A stretch of DNA of 60,951 bases. Source: an uncultured delta proteobacterium (GTDB lineage Bacteria > Desulfobacterota > Desulfobulbia > Desulfobulbales > Desulfocapsaceae). Under the pieces are notes generated by a model. That model was not told the DNA's origin, did not search any database, and saw only the letters and a program-made list of their open reading frames with translations. Every line of letters starts with the position of its first letter. Within the stretch, counting starts at the first letter, position 1. A program made the position numbers and the translations under genes. Shown in pieces: positions 54,536 to 60,951 of this stretch. Location of the stretch: positions 1-60,951 of the forward strand of contig CAIQWD010000098.1 of NCBI GenBank assembly GCA_903875445.1. The letters run 5' to 3'.

Positions 54536-55648
54536 TTACAGGAGTTCGGTTATCGGCGTGAAATTCAGACCAAAGGCCTCGGCAACCGCCCGATAGGTGA
54601 CCTTGCCGGCGATAATGTTGACGCCGCGGGCAATCTCGACGTTATCCTGACAGGCCTTTTTCCAGCCCTTGTCGGCGATCTGCAGGGCATAGGGCAGAGT
54701 GGCGTTGGTAAGTGCCAGGGTCGAGGTCTTGGCGACCGCGCCCGGCATATTGGCAACACAGTAATGCACCACGCCATCGACGGTGTAAACCGGATTATCA
54801 TGGGAGGTAGCCTTCGAGGTCTCGAAGCAGCCGCCCTGATCGATGGCCACATCAACCATGACCGAACCTTCCTTCATCACCTTCAGCATGTCCCTGGTAA
54901 CCAGCTTGGGGGCCTTGGCGCCGGGAATGAGGACCGCGCCGATGACCAGATCCGCCTGTGCGAGAAGCTCGCGAAGTTTGGGAACACTGCTCATGATCGG
55001 GAAACAGTTGCTGGGCATAACCTCGCGGAGATAGCGCAGACGGTCGAGATTGGTGTCCATCAAGTAGACCTTGGCGCCGAGGCCGCAGGCCATGAGTGCG
55101 GCATTGATGCCGACCACGCCACCGCCGATAACCACCACGGTGCCGGGCTCAACACCCGGCACGCCGCCAAGGAGAATGCCGCGACCACCCTTGGTCATCT
55201 GCAGGTAATTGGCGCCCTCCTGGGCGGCCATCCGGCCGGCCACCTCGCTCATCGGGGTGAGCAAAGGCAGGGAACCGTCGGCCTTCTGAATCGTCTCATA
55301 GGCGATATTCACCGAGCCGGCCTTGATCAGGGCGTGGGTCTGCTGCTCATCGGCCGCCAGATGGAGATAGGTGAAAACGATCTGACCCTTCTTGATAAGG
55401 GCATATTCCTGCGGCTGCGGTTCTTTGACATGCATGACCATGTCGGACTTGGCAAAAACCTCGGCGGCTGTGGCCACAATGGTGGCGCCTGCCTGGACGT
55501 ACTCGGCGTCGCTGAAGCCGCTGCCCTTACCGGCATTGGTCTCGACGAGAACCTGATGTTTGTGATGGACCATGACCTCAACACCTGCGGGGGTCATGCA
55601 CACTCTGTTTTCAGCGATCTTGATTTCCTTGAGAATTCCGACGATCAT
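54536..55648 (-). CDS. ald: Alanine dehydrogenase
   Basis: This 370-residue NAD-dependent enzyme interconverts alanine with pyruvate and ammonia. Recognisable features are [20 protein letters not shown], the substrate-site lysine in [11 protein letters not shown] near 72, histidine in TYLHLAADE near 95, the Rossmann loop [14 protein letters not shown] near 170, and [16 protein letters not shown] near 270. The ATG is preceded by AAGGAGAC. The Lrp-type regulator lies 25 bases upstream on the same strand. In anaerobes the enzyme can supply pyruvate or dispose of ammonia. Confidence 0.96.
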   Translation of the reverse strand: MIVGILKEIKIAENRVCMTPAGVEVMVHHKHQVLVETNAGKGSGFSDAEYVQAGATIVATAAEVFAKSDMVMHVKEPQPQEYALIKKGQIVFTYLHLAADEQQTHALIKAGSVNIAYETIQKADGSLPLLTPMSEVAGRMAAQEGANYLQMTKGGRGILLGGVPGVEPGTVVVIGGGVVGINAALMACGLGAKVYLMDTNLDRLRYLREVMPSNCFPIMSSVPKLRELLAQADLVIGAVLIPGAKAPKLVTRDMLKVMKEGSVMVDVAIDQGGCFETSKATSHDNPVYTVDGVVHYCVANMPGAVAKTSTLALTNATLPYALQIADKGWKKACQDNVEIARGVNIIAGKVTYRAVAEAFGLNFTPITELL

Positions 55649-55673
55649 AGTTGTCTCCTTGTTGAGCGGTTGG

Positions 55674-56117
55674 TTAAAGTATATAAGGCACTTTCAGATT
55701 ATACCCTTTGTAGACAATGAAACTTTCCACCGTCTGCACTTCCTCGATCCGAGCCACCTGTTCGGTAATAAACTCCAGTAGACTGTACCCAGGTCCGAGC
55801 AGCACCTGAAGTATTATATCATACCGGCCGGTCACTATTGCAGCCGACACCACACCTCGCAAGCAGCTGAATTCCTCGGATTTTTTCTGCAGCTCCATAT
55901 TTTTCAGCTTCACCCCCAGATAGAGGAGGTTATGGCCGGCCAGGGCATCAACCTGGACGGTGCCGGAAAATTTGAGAATCCCTTCGTCCGTCAGCTTGTT
56001 GACCCGGCTGCGGATGGTATTTTCGGTGACGGACAACTCCTCGGCGATGAGCTTGAAGGATTTCCGTCCATCTTTTAAATGGCGAAGAATCTGGATATTG
56101 GTGTCGTCTATGTCCAT
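55674..56117 (-). CDS. Lrp/AsnC-family regulator
   Basis: The 147-residue protein has a winged-helix domain (IAEELSVTENTIRSRVNKLTDEGIL) and a C-terminal RAM ligand-binding domain (LRGVVSAAIVTGRYDIILQVLL). It is immediately upstream of, and co-directional with, ald. By family precedent it probably senses alanine or another amino acid and activates ald. It is the last clearly chromosomal gene before the cassette region. Confidence 0.9.
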   Translation of the reverse strand: MDIDDTNIQILRHLKDGRKSFKLIAEELSVTENTIRSRVNKLTDEGILKFSGTVQVDALAGHNLLYLGVKLKNMELQKKSEEFSCLRGVVSAAIVTGRYDIILQVLLGPGYSLLEFITEQVARIEEVQTVESFIVYKGYNLKVPYIL

Positions 56118-56800
56118 TTGTACGTGCTGCCTGGTCAGGTGATTGTTTGGTCGTGGCGGAGTATAATTAGTTATTTTTTATTTTTTTAACTTATTTTTGC
56201 GTTATTGTCAAATTTTTTATAATCATTTTTACTTTTACATCATTTCCTTCCGGTGCTTCTTTTAGCTGCACAACAATATGGACGTGTCCCTTGTTTTTCT
56301 TAACGTTCTATCAGAAACCCATGCAGAAAATCGGTTTCGCTCCATTAAATAGAATATTTAGTGCAGAACTCAAGAGAATGTCGTAAGTATTTTAAGATAG
56401 AAACGATGTAATCTTCTAAATATCCGTCAGGAAATGAGTGCATGGAGCAGCAGGCTTGGAAGACAGCTTTTCCAGTTTTCTGCCTTTAATATCGCAATAT
56501 GTGGAAATCACTTTGTTGAATTGCAATAAGTGGAAATGAAACAAGGTAATTTTCCATGTTTTATAGGTGGATATCACAATAAGTGGAAATTTCGTCCCTC
56601 CATAGGGGATGATATGGCGGAAAGATGTCCGCTTATTGCACTGTTGAATTTGTATCAAAATCTATTTCAGGTTAAGCGATATACAGAATGGACGGTGTTT
56701 GATGAAAACGATAATATAAAATGTTGCGTACTTTTGTGCATCTTGAGTTTTTTCTTACCGACTCGTTAAAAATTTTTCTCCGGAGGAAGTAAACAATTTT
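56118..56800. other. AT-rich gap at left edge of the cassette array
   Basis: These 683 bases separate the Lrp-type gene from the first cassette gene. I find no integron integrase frame on either strand and no convincing attI. The left part (56118-56400) is featureless AT-rich sequence that must hold the regulator's promoter. The middle carries repeated GTGGAAAT units. Short open frames (for example 56416-56658 minus and 56530-56769 plus) show no family resemblance. GTTGAAT at 56643-56649 is one mismatch from the junction expected for cassette 1. Confidence 0.5.
56494..56590 (+). repeat. Cluster of GTGGAAAT repeats, IS21-terminus-like
   Basis: Three close copies of a 15-mer occur: GCAATATGTGGAAAT (56494), GCAATAAGTGGAAAT (56523) and ACAATAAGTGGAAAT (56576). 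A degenerate copy, GTGGATAT, lies at 56567. Multiple short direct repeats of this sort are typical of IS21-family ends. No istA or istB frame remains, so it would be a solo or decayed end. Iterons for a DNA-binding protein are an alternative. Confidence 0.45.
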
Positions 56801-57274
56801 ATGGAACCATTTTTTGCACCATTTTTATTCCTATATGCCTTATTCATCAAGTATGTAGTATTATTTCAAGTGTCACTATTGTTATTTTTATTCTTATACA
56901 TATATCGACGGATTAGAATTTATCGCACCAAATTTCCTGATATTAGTATTAATGAGCTAAATTCATGGAAAAAATCTGCTCTTAGAAATAACACATTAAT
57001 TCTTCTCGGAAATATAGGATTGATGGTTAAAATAAGTCCGTTGTGGTATCAATTTTATGAAAAAAATATACTATCGTTCGTTGGGAAAATTATAAATATT
57101 CCTTATAAAATAATTTGTGGCCAGGATTTAATATTCACATCATTCTTTCAATTTGCAGTATTTAGTTTTGTTATTGATTGTCTGTTTTTTTCGCCATTTA
57201 TTCTATTCATTATAATTTGTCTGATTTATGAAAAAAAAATTGTGCGAAAGTCTGGTGATTGGAATAAGGAATGA
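56801..57274 (+). CDS. Cassette 1: small polytopic membrane protein, unknown
   Basis: The 157-residue protein is very hydrophobic and AT-rich in codon use. Hydrophobic stretches lie near residues 5-36, 64-85 and 108-146, separated by a basic loop (YRRIRIYRTKF); three or four membrane helices are likely. GGAGG occurs about 12 bases before the ATG, slightly far. It ends 83 bases before the first attC. I recognise no family. Small membrane proteins are common cassette cargo, but nothing here indicates a substrate. Confidence 0.7.
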   Translation: MEPFFAPFLFLYALFIKYVVLFQVSLLLFLFLYIYRRIRIYRTKFPDISINELNSWKKSALRNNTLILLGNIGLMVKISPLWYQFYEKNILSFVGKIINIPYKIICGQDLIFTSFFQFAVFSFVIDCLFFSPFILFIIICLIYEKKIVRKSGDWNKE

Positions 57275-57357
57275 TGGAAACGCTCTTAATATAATAACTT
57301 CATGTACTCCTGAAATTTCACCAAATCGAGCATAATACCCTGATTACAGAAGGTAAG

Positions 57358-57417
57358 ATCCAACAGCCAATCAAGCGGACCCGCAAACAGCGCGGGCCGT
57401 TTATCCGCACGTTGGGT
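57358..57417 (+). repeat. attC site 1
   Basis: R'' is ATCCAAC (57358-57364) and R' is GTTGGGT (57411-57417), both fitting RYYYAAC and GTTRRRY. Between them AAGCGGACCCGC pairs imperfectly with GCGGGCCGTTTATCCGC, giving the expected hairpin. The layout is closest to attC 6 in this array. Confidence 0.85.
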
Positions 57418-57465
57418 CACCTTGGAGTTTAATTCTCGAATATTCATTCTTAAGGAGTATAATTC

Positions 57466-57954
57466 ATGACTGATCCGGTTACCGTTACCACTGCCGTCCT
57501 TACTTCTTTCGCACATGCTAATAATATTCTTAAGGCTATTATTGGCGTCCGTGATACCGTTGTTAATCTCGAACAAGTCAACGAACTGTTGGCTGAGATT
57601 AACAGTATTCAATCTGGTTATTTTTCTCTGCTCCAGCAGAATACGTCTATGTTGACAGAAATAGATAATCTTAAAAAAGAAATAGCTGCCTTTGAAGCAT
57701 GGGACACCCAGAAGAATCGTTATAAGCTTTACTCCCCATGGGACAGTGCTGTTGTTTACGCGATTACATGTTCTCAAAGCAATGGAGAACCACCGCATTG
57801 GATATGCCCCCAATGTTATGAGAATCGCAAGCGTGCTTTCCTCTATCCTAGACCAAACAAAACCACCGGATATGAAGAGTTTTTTTGTAATTGCGGGGCT
57901 GTAGTTACTTCTCGTCATCGCGGTAAACATAAAATTGAATATTGTCCAGAATAA
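57466..57954 (+). CDS. Cassette 2: coiled-coil and Cys-rich protein, unknown
   Basis: The 162-residue protein has an amphipathic helical N-terminal half (about 1-75, containing VNLEQVNELLAEINSIQSG). A C-terminal putative zinc finger has cysteine pairs CPQC and CNC within RKRAFLYPRPN and a final C near the end. AAGGAG precedes ATG 57466 at good spacing. The gene fills the cassette between attC 1 and attC 2. I do not recognise a named family. The fold suggests a nucleic-acid or protein-binding adaptor, but this is only a guess from composition. Confidence 0.72.
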   Translation: MTDPVTVTTAVLTSFAHANNILKAIIGVRDTVVNLEQVNELLAEINSIQSGYFSLLQQNTSMLTEIDNLKKEIAAFEAWDTQKNRYKLYSPWDSAVVYAITCSQSNGEPPHWICPQCYENRKRAFLYPRPNKTTGYEEFFCNCGAVVTSRHRGKHKIEYCPE

Positions 57955-57956
57955 TT

Positions 57957-58044
57957 ACCCAACAGCCACTCCAGCCGACACCGGGAAGACTTCGTTTTGA
58001 AATCACACATCGGTTGCCCGGTGCGGCTGACCCGCACGTTATCT
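57957..58044 (+). repeat. attC site 2
   Basis: R'' ACCCAAC is the exact complement of the GTTGGGT that opens this cassette; R' is GTTATCT. The stem AGCCACTCCAGCCG...CGGCTGACCCGCAC encloses a longer loop with CACCGGG/CCCGGTG. It is nearly the same as attC 5, so the two sites share an origin. Confidence 0.9.
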
Positions 58045-58074
58045 TTCTTGGATTTGCCACCATATAGGACAAAA

Positions 58075-58668
58075 GTGAACGAACGATTTAAAAAATATCT
58101 AGCGTGTAGCGACCAAATTGATTGGGCGCACCCCTTGGTGGTTGAAAAAGCGGCAGAGCTTTCTGATGACCGCCATTCTGATGAGGCGATTACTAAAAGT
58201 TGTTTCGAATTTGTCCGTGATTCAATTAAACATAGCTGGGATTACCGTCAGAATCCGGTAACCTGTAAAGCCTCTGAAGTATTAATCCACGGCACTGGTT
58301 ATTGCTATTCGAAAAGCCATCTATTGGCCGCACTCTTAAGGGCAAATAAAATTCCAGCCGGGCTTTGCTATCAGCGCCTGTCGATCGAGGAAGGAGGACC
58401 ACCATTCAGTTTACATGGAATGAATGCGGTATACCTCAAGGGATATGGATGGTACCGCATCGACGCCAGAGGAAACAAAGCTGGTGTAAATGCTGAATTT
58501 TGTCCACCGATTGAAAAATTGGCCTTCCCAATCCTTGATGACAACGAAAGTGATTTTCGTGAAATCTGGCCGGAGCCGCTTCCAATGGTGGTAAACATTT
58601 TAACTGAGTGCAATACGGTCGAACAAGTTTACCAGAAACTGCCTGATATTGAAGTAATAAAAAGATAA
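58075..58668 (+). CDS. Cassette 3: transglutaminase-like protein
   Basis: About 197 residues with the papain-like transglutaminase core. The catalytic Cys is in GTGYCYSKSHLLAALLRANK, His in PFSLHGMNAVYLKGYGWYR, and Asp in the following RIDARGNK. Bacterial members of this family act as proteases, amidases or cross-linkers; the substrate is unknown. The frame can be read from 57997, but that would translate the upstream attC site. GTG 58075 has AGGA at 6 bases and gives the family's usual start, so I prefer it. The stop codon overlaps the R'' box of attC 3. Confidence 0.83.
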   Translation: MNERFKKYLACSDQIDWAHPLVVEKAAELSDDRHSDEAITKSCFEFVRDSIKHSWDYRQNPVTCKASEVLIHGTGYCYSKSHLLAALLRANKIPAGLCYQRLSIEEGGPPFSLHGMNAVYLKGYGWYRIDARGNKAGVNAEFCPPIEKLAFPILDDNESDFREIWPEPLPMVVNILTECNTVEQVYQKLPDIEVIKR

Positions 58669-58720
58669 CATTTTTTCACTGGACGCCAAACAGCCGGCGT
58701 CAGTGAAAATGGCGTTATAT
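58663..58720 (+). repeat. attC site 3
   Basis: R'' AGATAAC complements GTTATCT at the left end of this cassette; R' is GTTATAT. The stem TTTTCACTGGACGCC/GGCGTCAGTGAAAA is nearly perfect with one extrahelical base, around AAACAGCC. The R'' box contains the stop codon of the cassette gene. Confidence 0.92.
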
Positions 58721-58737
58721 TTGTAAGGAGCAATCGA

Positions 58738-59079
58738 ATGCCTCATTGCATTGTTGAATATTCAAATGAAATAGAAAAATCTGTTGAACCAACACAACTG
58801 ATAAATGCGGTATATCAAGGCGCATTAAAGTCAGACTTGTTTGAAGATGAAGACATAAAAACGAGGTCCATCGCATTTGAAAACTATCAATCAGGTTCTA
58901 TAAAGAAAGCGTTTGTCCATGTTACTGTAAAGATTTTATCTGGGCGCAATTCAGAACAAAAGAAAAAATTAGCGAACCTGATATTATCACAGCTTAGAAT
59001 GATTGATTTTCCATCAACATTGTTAACTGTTGAAGTCGTCGAGATTGAGAAAGAATCATATGCCAAGGCGATGATTTAA
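58738..59079 (+). CDS. Cassette 4: 5-carboxymethyl-2-hydroxymuconate isomerase family tautomerase
   Basis: The 113-residue protein starts MPHCIVEYSNEIE, matching the CHMI family of the tautomerase superfamily. Pro2 becomes the catalytic N-terminal proline after Met removal. The internal helix RNSEQKKKLANLILSQL and strand AFVHVTVKILSG also fit. In E. coli C this enzyme acts in homoprotocatechuate degradation, but no other gene of that pathway is in the window, so the natural substrate here is unknown. GTAAGGAG precedes the ATG. It fills the whole cassette between attC 3 and attC 4. Confidence 0.85.
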   Translation: MPHCIVEYSNEIEKSVEPTQLINAVYQGALKSDLFEDEDIKTRSIAFENYQSGSIKKAFVHVTVKILSGRNSEQKKKLANLILSQLRMIDFPSTLLTVEVVEIEKESYAKAMI

Positions 59080-59141
59080 ATATAACAAAGCTTTTCCAGC
59101 GGAGCGCAAAAAGCCGCGTCCGCTGAAAAGCGTCATTATGT
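59080..59141 (+). repeat. attC site 4, with mutated R' triplet
   Basis: R'' ATATAAC complements GTTATAT at the left of its cassette. The stem GCTTTTCCAGCGGA/TCCGCTGAAAAGC is intact. The right end reads ATTATGT where GTTATGT is expected: the next cassette's R'' is ACATAAC, which shows that the T-T-A-T-G-T is correct and only the G at 59135 has become A. Confidence 0.82.
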
Positions 59142-59180
59142 GTGAGAATGTAACCCGCAACGAATAAGCGCAAAAAAGTG

Positions 59181-59588
59181 ATGGTAAAACGGCATAATGA
59201 TATTGCGAAAGGCATTGGTTCATTTTTACAGCAATATCAGAGGAAAGCACAACGTGGAGTTGAGCCCAACGATCGGGGTTACGACCGAGGTTTTGAGAAG
59301 AAAATTAAAGTGATGAATCCTGAGGAATTAAGTGAACTTATGCACGGCGATGGCGACTTTAACATCCCTCATGAGATTGATGAAAAATGGTTTTCCAATG
59401 AACCCATCGATGGTGTAACTTTTGGTCTAAATGACTCGGTATCAATCATCGCTGGCCCGCTCGCTGGCAAGGGTGGAGCAATTATTTCTTTGAGTAGGTT
59501 GGTCCCAGAACCAGAATATTATATTGAACTTGGGTCTGGAGAGGGTGACATCAAAATCTTTCAATCAAACCTGAAAAAGAGCACATAA
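59181..59588 (+). CDS. Cassette 5: two-part hypothetical protein
   Basis: About 135 residues. The N-terminal half is basic and helical (HNDIAKGIGSFLQQYQRKAQ, GVEPNDRGYDRGFEKKIK, MNPEELSELMHGD). The C-terminal half is beta-rich with NDSVSIIAGPLAGKGGAIISL, reminiscent of a small KOW/SH3-like barrel. I have seen the first half as a conserved piece in other cassette proteins but know no function. GTG 59178 directly precedes ATG 59181; no strong ribosome-binding site is seen. The stop codon overlaps the R'' box of attC 5. Confidence 0.7.
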   Translation: MVKRHNDIAKGIGSFLQQYQRKAQRGVEPNDRGYDRGFEKKIKVMNPEELSELMHGDGDFNIPHEIDEKWFSNEPIDGVTFGLNDSVSIIAGPLAGKGGAIISLSRLVPEPEYYIELGSGEGDIKIFQSNLKKST

Positions 59589-59671
59589 CAGCCATTCCAG
59601 CCGACACCGGGAAGCCTTCGTTATTATTTGCTATCATCTGCTGCCCGGTGCGGCTGACCAGCACGTTAGAA
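59583..59671 (+). repeat. attC site 5
   Basis: R'' ACATAAC pairs with TTATGT at the left junction of this cassette; R' is GTTAGAA. The stem AGCCATTCCAGCCG/CGGCTGACCAGCAC and inner CACCGGG/CCCGGTG are as in attC 2, with a different terminal loop. Confidence 0.9.
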
Positions 59672-59674
59672 CTC

Positions 59675-60235
59675 ATGGAGCCCACCGTGACACTAGACGA
59701 AGCGCAGGAGGAAGCGAATCAAATCGCACAGTCTTTACACGGCATGGAGCTTCGTGGAGATCCAAGGTCAAGAGTGGCACTTGCTTGCTTTGCCATTGCT
59801 CAGCAGCATCACGCAGCCATTCTGATTCTCCTTGCCAACAAGCCGCCGCTCCAAGCAACGGCGTTCGCTCTTCTTCGCCCACTTATGGAAGCAGCGCTCC
59901 GAGGCGAATGGATATCTCACTGCGCCACGGACGAGCAAGTAAAGAGTTTCGCAATGGGCGGCAAAAAGCAGCTCGACATGTCCAGCCTCATAGGCGCCCT
60001 GGGTAAAAAACTCAATGACCCAAAAGCCCACGATGTCCTCTACCAGAAAACGTGGCCAGTCGTGTCCGCTTATACGCACACGTATGAACACCAAGTTCAG
60101 CATTGGCTGTCCATAGATGAGGTGTCGCCAACCTACACGCCGGAACAACTCACATGGTTGCTCTCGAATGCGTCACCATGCCTGAAGCTCTGTGCCGCAA
60201 GCATTCGAAGGCTATCCGTCGAGGCGCGAGAATGA
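59675..60235 (+). CDS. Cassette 6: HEPN-like/DUF hypothetical protein
   Basis: The 186-residue protein is mostly helical and visibly GC-richer than the neighbouring cassettes, pointing to a different donor. Segments such as AIAQQHHAAILILLANKPP, ATAFALLRPLMEAALRGEWI and WPVVSAYTHTYEHQVQHWL recall the DUF5677/DUF6988-type helical families often found in cassettes and defence islands. I cannot fix the family by eye. The frame can open at GTG 59648 inside attC 5; ATG 59675, four bases past the recombination junction, is the natural start. It overlaps nothing else. Confidence 0.7.
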   Translation: MEPTVTLDEAQEEANQIAQSLHGMELRGDPRSRVALACFAIAQQHHAAILILLANKPPLQATAFALLRPLMEAALRGEWISHCATDEQVKSFAMGGKKQLDMSSLIGALGKKLNDPKAHDVLYQKTWPVVSAYTHTYEHQVQHWLSIDEVSPTYTPEQLTWLLSNASPCLKLCAASIRRLSVEARE

Positions 60236-60236
60236 G

Positions 60237-60296
60237 TTCTAACCCTTCCTTCAAGCGGACCCGCCTACGGCGGTCCGCTTAAGTCAAACGTTGAAT
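60237..60296 (+). repeat. attC site 6
   Basis: R'' TTCTAAC is the exact complement of GTTAGAA at the left of its cassette; R' is GTTGAAT. The stem CAAGCGGACCCGCC/GGCGGTCCGCTT closes on TAC. It resembles attC 1. Confidence 0.9.
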
Positions 60297-60329
60297 CTAA
60301 AATGAGGTAGGGATGACAGCTGTCCATAT

Positions 60330-60938
60330 ATGGAAAATCCTTTGGATTTAAAAAGCATTATATTGGCAGAGTTAAAGGAGAAAGATTCAGAAACCTGCAT
60401 GAAAATTGTAGCTTTTCAGAATCTGATACTTAAAAATGAAATACCATCTGAACGTTATAGCTTGGCTTTTCTTTTTGACTTATTTTATGCATTTGAGCGT
60501 GGCTCAATAAATATTCAAACTATTATCCATGAAATAAAATATCTTGAAGGAAAGAAGGTACAAAGCAGAACAAAAGAAGCTTCCCAATTTAAGCGTCCTC
60601 CACTTAAAGGTCTGTGGCATAAGCACTACTTTGATGGCAGTATTCCTACCCTAGCGCTAAACGTTCAAAATGCGCTAGGGAATTACGGAATTCCTTACTT
60701 CGAGAAAAAAATCCAAGAGGCAATAGAGAGTGGTAAAGAACAATTTGTCAAAGCTGAAGATATACCCTACATTGTGAACGACATCGTATCTGGAAATTTA
60801 CAACGTCGAAGAGAACAGCAGAAAACTACTGGCGAATGGATCGTATATGCCATACATGAGAACGTTACCTACTATCTGTGCTTAGCTAGTGTCTGTCCAG
60901 AAATGAGAAATTTTGTTCTAAATCGAGGCGCTCGATAA
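60330..60938 (+). CDS. Cassette 7: hypothetical protein
   Basis: The 202-residue protein is soluble, mixed helical and charged, beginning MENPLDLKSIILAELKEK and ending FVLNRGAR. No cysteine cluster, signal peptide or membrane helix is seen, and I recognise no family. A good AGGTAGGG lies before an out-of-frame ATG at 60312 (a 12-codon frame that stops just after 60330), so the gene may be read by re-initiation. The stop is followed directly by what looks like the next attC. Confidence 0.68.
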   Translation: MENPLDLKSIILAELKEKDSETCMKIVAFQNLILKNEIPSERYSLAFLFDLFYAFERGSINIQTIIHEIKYLEGKKVQSRTKEASQFKRPPLKGLWHKHYFDGSIPTLALNVQNALGNYGIPYFEKKIQEAIESGKEQFVKAEDIPYIVNDIVSGNLQRRREQQKTTGEWIVYAIHENVTYYLCLASVCPEMRNFVLNRGAR

Positions 60939-60951
60939 ATTTAACCGCAGG
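60939..60951 (+). repeat. attC site 7, truncated by window end
   Basis: ATTTAACCGCAGG starts with an RYYYAAC box immediately after the cassette 7 stop codon. The complement of the left junction (GTTGAAT) would be ATTCAAC, so there is one mismatch. Only 13 bases are visible; the array probably continues to the right. Confidence 0.55.

Larger units (their letters stand above)
56643..60951 (+). mobile_element. Integron gene-cassette array without visible integrase
   Basis: At least six cassettes lie in tandem, all plus strand, each ending in an attC site; a seventh reaches the window edge. The attC R'' boxes are reverse complements of the junction opening the same cassette: GTTGGGT/ACCCAAC, GTTATCT/AGATAAC, GTTATAT/ATATAAC, (A)TTATGT/ACATAAC and GTTAGAA/TTCTAAC. 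Cassette limits are therefore about 57412-58038, 58039-58714, 58715-59135, 59136-59665, 59666-60290 and 60291 onward. Most cassettes are AT-richer than the chromosome. The left limit is uncertain. With no integrase on the attI side, the array fits an integrase-less attC cluster, or a superintegron whose platform lies elsewhere. Confidence 0.88.

Noticed and set aside
56442-56452. ATGGAGCAGCA, identical to a stretch of class 1 integron attI1, just left of the cassette array
   Set aside because: It is only 11 bases, lacks the rest of attI1 and is not followed by a GTTRRRY junction at the right distance. attI sites are integrase-specific and none is present.

Overview
This 61-kb window is bacterial chromosome, most likely from a sulfate-reducing or related anaerobic member of the Desulfobacterota (Desulfobulbales-like). 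That placement is inferred from gene content: a DcuB-type C4-dicarboxylate carrier under sigma-54 control, several sigma-54 activators, a fused carboxyltransferase, many two-component proteins, and protein sequences that read like that group. No rRNA is present to confirm it. About 56 kb is ordinary, gene-dense, moderately GC-rich chromosome. The last 4-5 kb is visibly AT-rich and is an integron gene-cassette array.

Layout. 0-6 kb (minus strand): tRNA-Phe(GAA), a zinc-ribbon protein, then dgt-valS-nadC. 6.4-9 kb: tpx-ogt-PLP trans-sulfuration enzyme, apparently one operon. 9-14.7 kb: a CpxA/CpxR-like two-component pair followed by a membrane spermidine-synthase-like protein, divergent from a four-EF-hand protein, with two perfect CpxR-type boxes in the gap. 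14.8-18.6 kb: an emrRAB-like efflux operon and mntP. 18.6-23.4 kb: a GT-C-like membrane protein, enolase, two very small proteins and a YaiI protein. 23.4-29.6 kb: a chimeric sensor kinase (LysE N-terminus joined to a solute-binding histidine kinase), its sigma-54 response regulator, a sigma-54 promoter with palindromic upstream sites, dcuB, an intact lysE and a macro-domain gene. 29.6-33.2 kb: MCP, a stand-alone Lrp ligand-binding domain, a response regulator and nudC. 33.3-37.6 kb: a WbuC-cupin/PAS/PAS/AAA+/Fis activator and an acyl-CoA synthetase preceded by a sigma-54 promoter. 37.9-46.3 kb: cold-shock protein, RRM protein, a tandem CDP-alcohol phosphatidyltransferase, tolC-marR, TPR lipoprotein, PBP1B and others. 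46.4-56.1 kb: cupin, fused accA-accD and accC, corC-lnt, prfB with its +1 frameshift, ald and its Lrp-type regulator.

The accessory region (56.2-60.95 kb) holds six complete attC sites plus the start of a seventh. They delimit at least six cassettes, and a seventh runs to the window edge; the array probably continues beyond it. For cassettes 2-6 the R'' box of each attC is the exact reverse complement of the junction that opens that cassette, which is strong internal evidence for the boundaries. No integron integrase is visible on the attI-proximal (left) side. Instead there is a set of short repeats resembling an IS21-family terminus, so on present evidence this is an integrase-less attC cluster. 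One attC has lost the G of its conserved GTT triplet. The cassettes encode a membrane protein, a Zn-finger protein, a transglutaminase-like protein, a CHMI-type tautomerase and three proteins of unknown function.

Two other local systems stand out. The chimeric sensor, regulator, palindromes, sigma-54 promoter and dcuB form what looks like a complete sense-and-uptake circuit. The cupin-fused sigma-54 activator sits beside a sigma-54 promoter that reads into an acyl-CoA synthetase.
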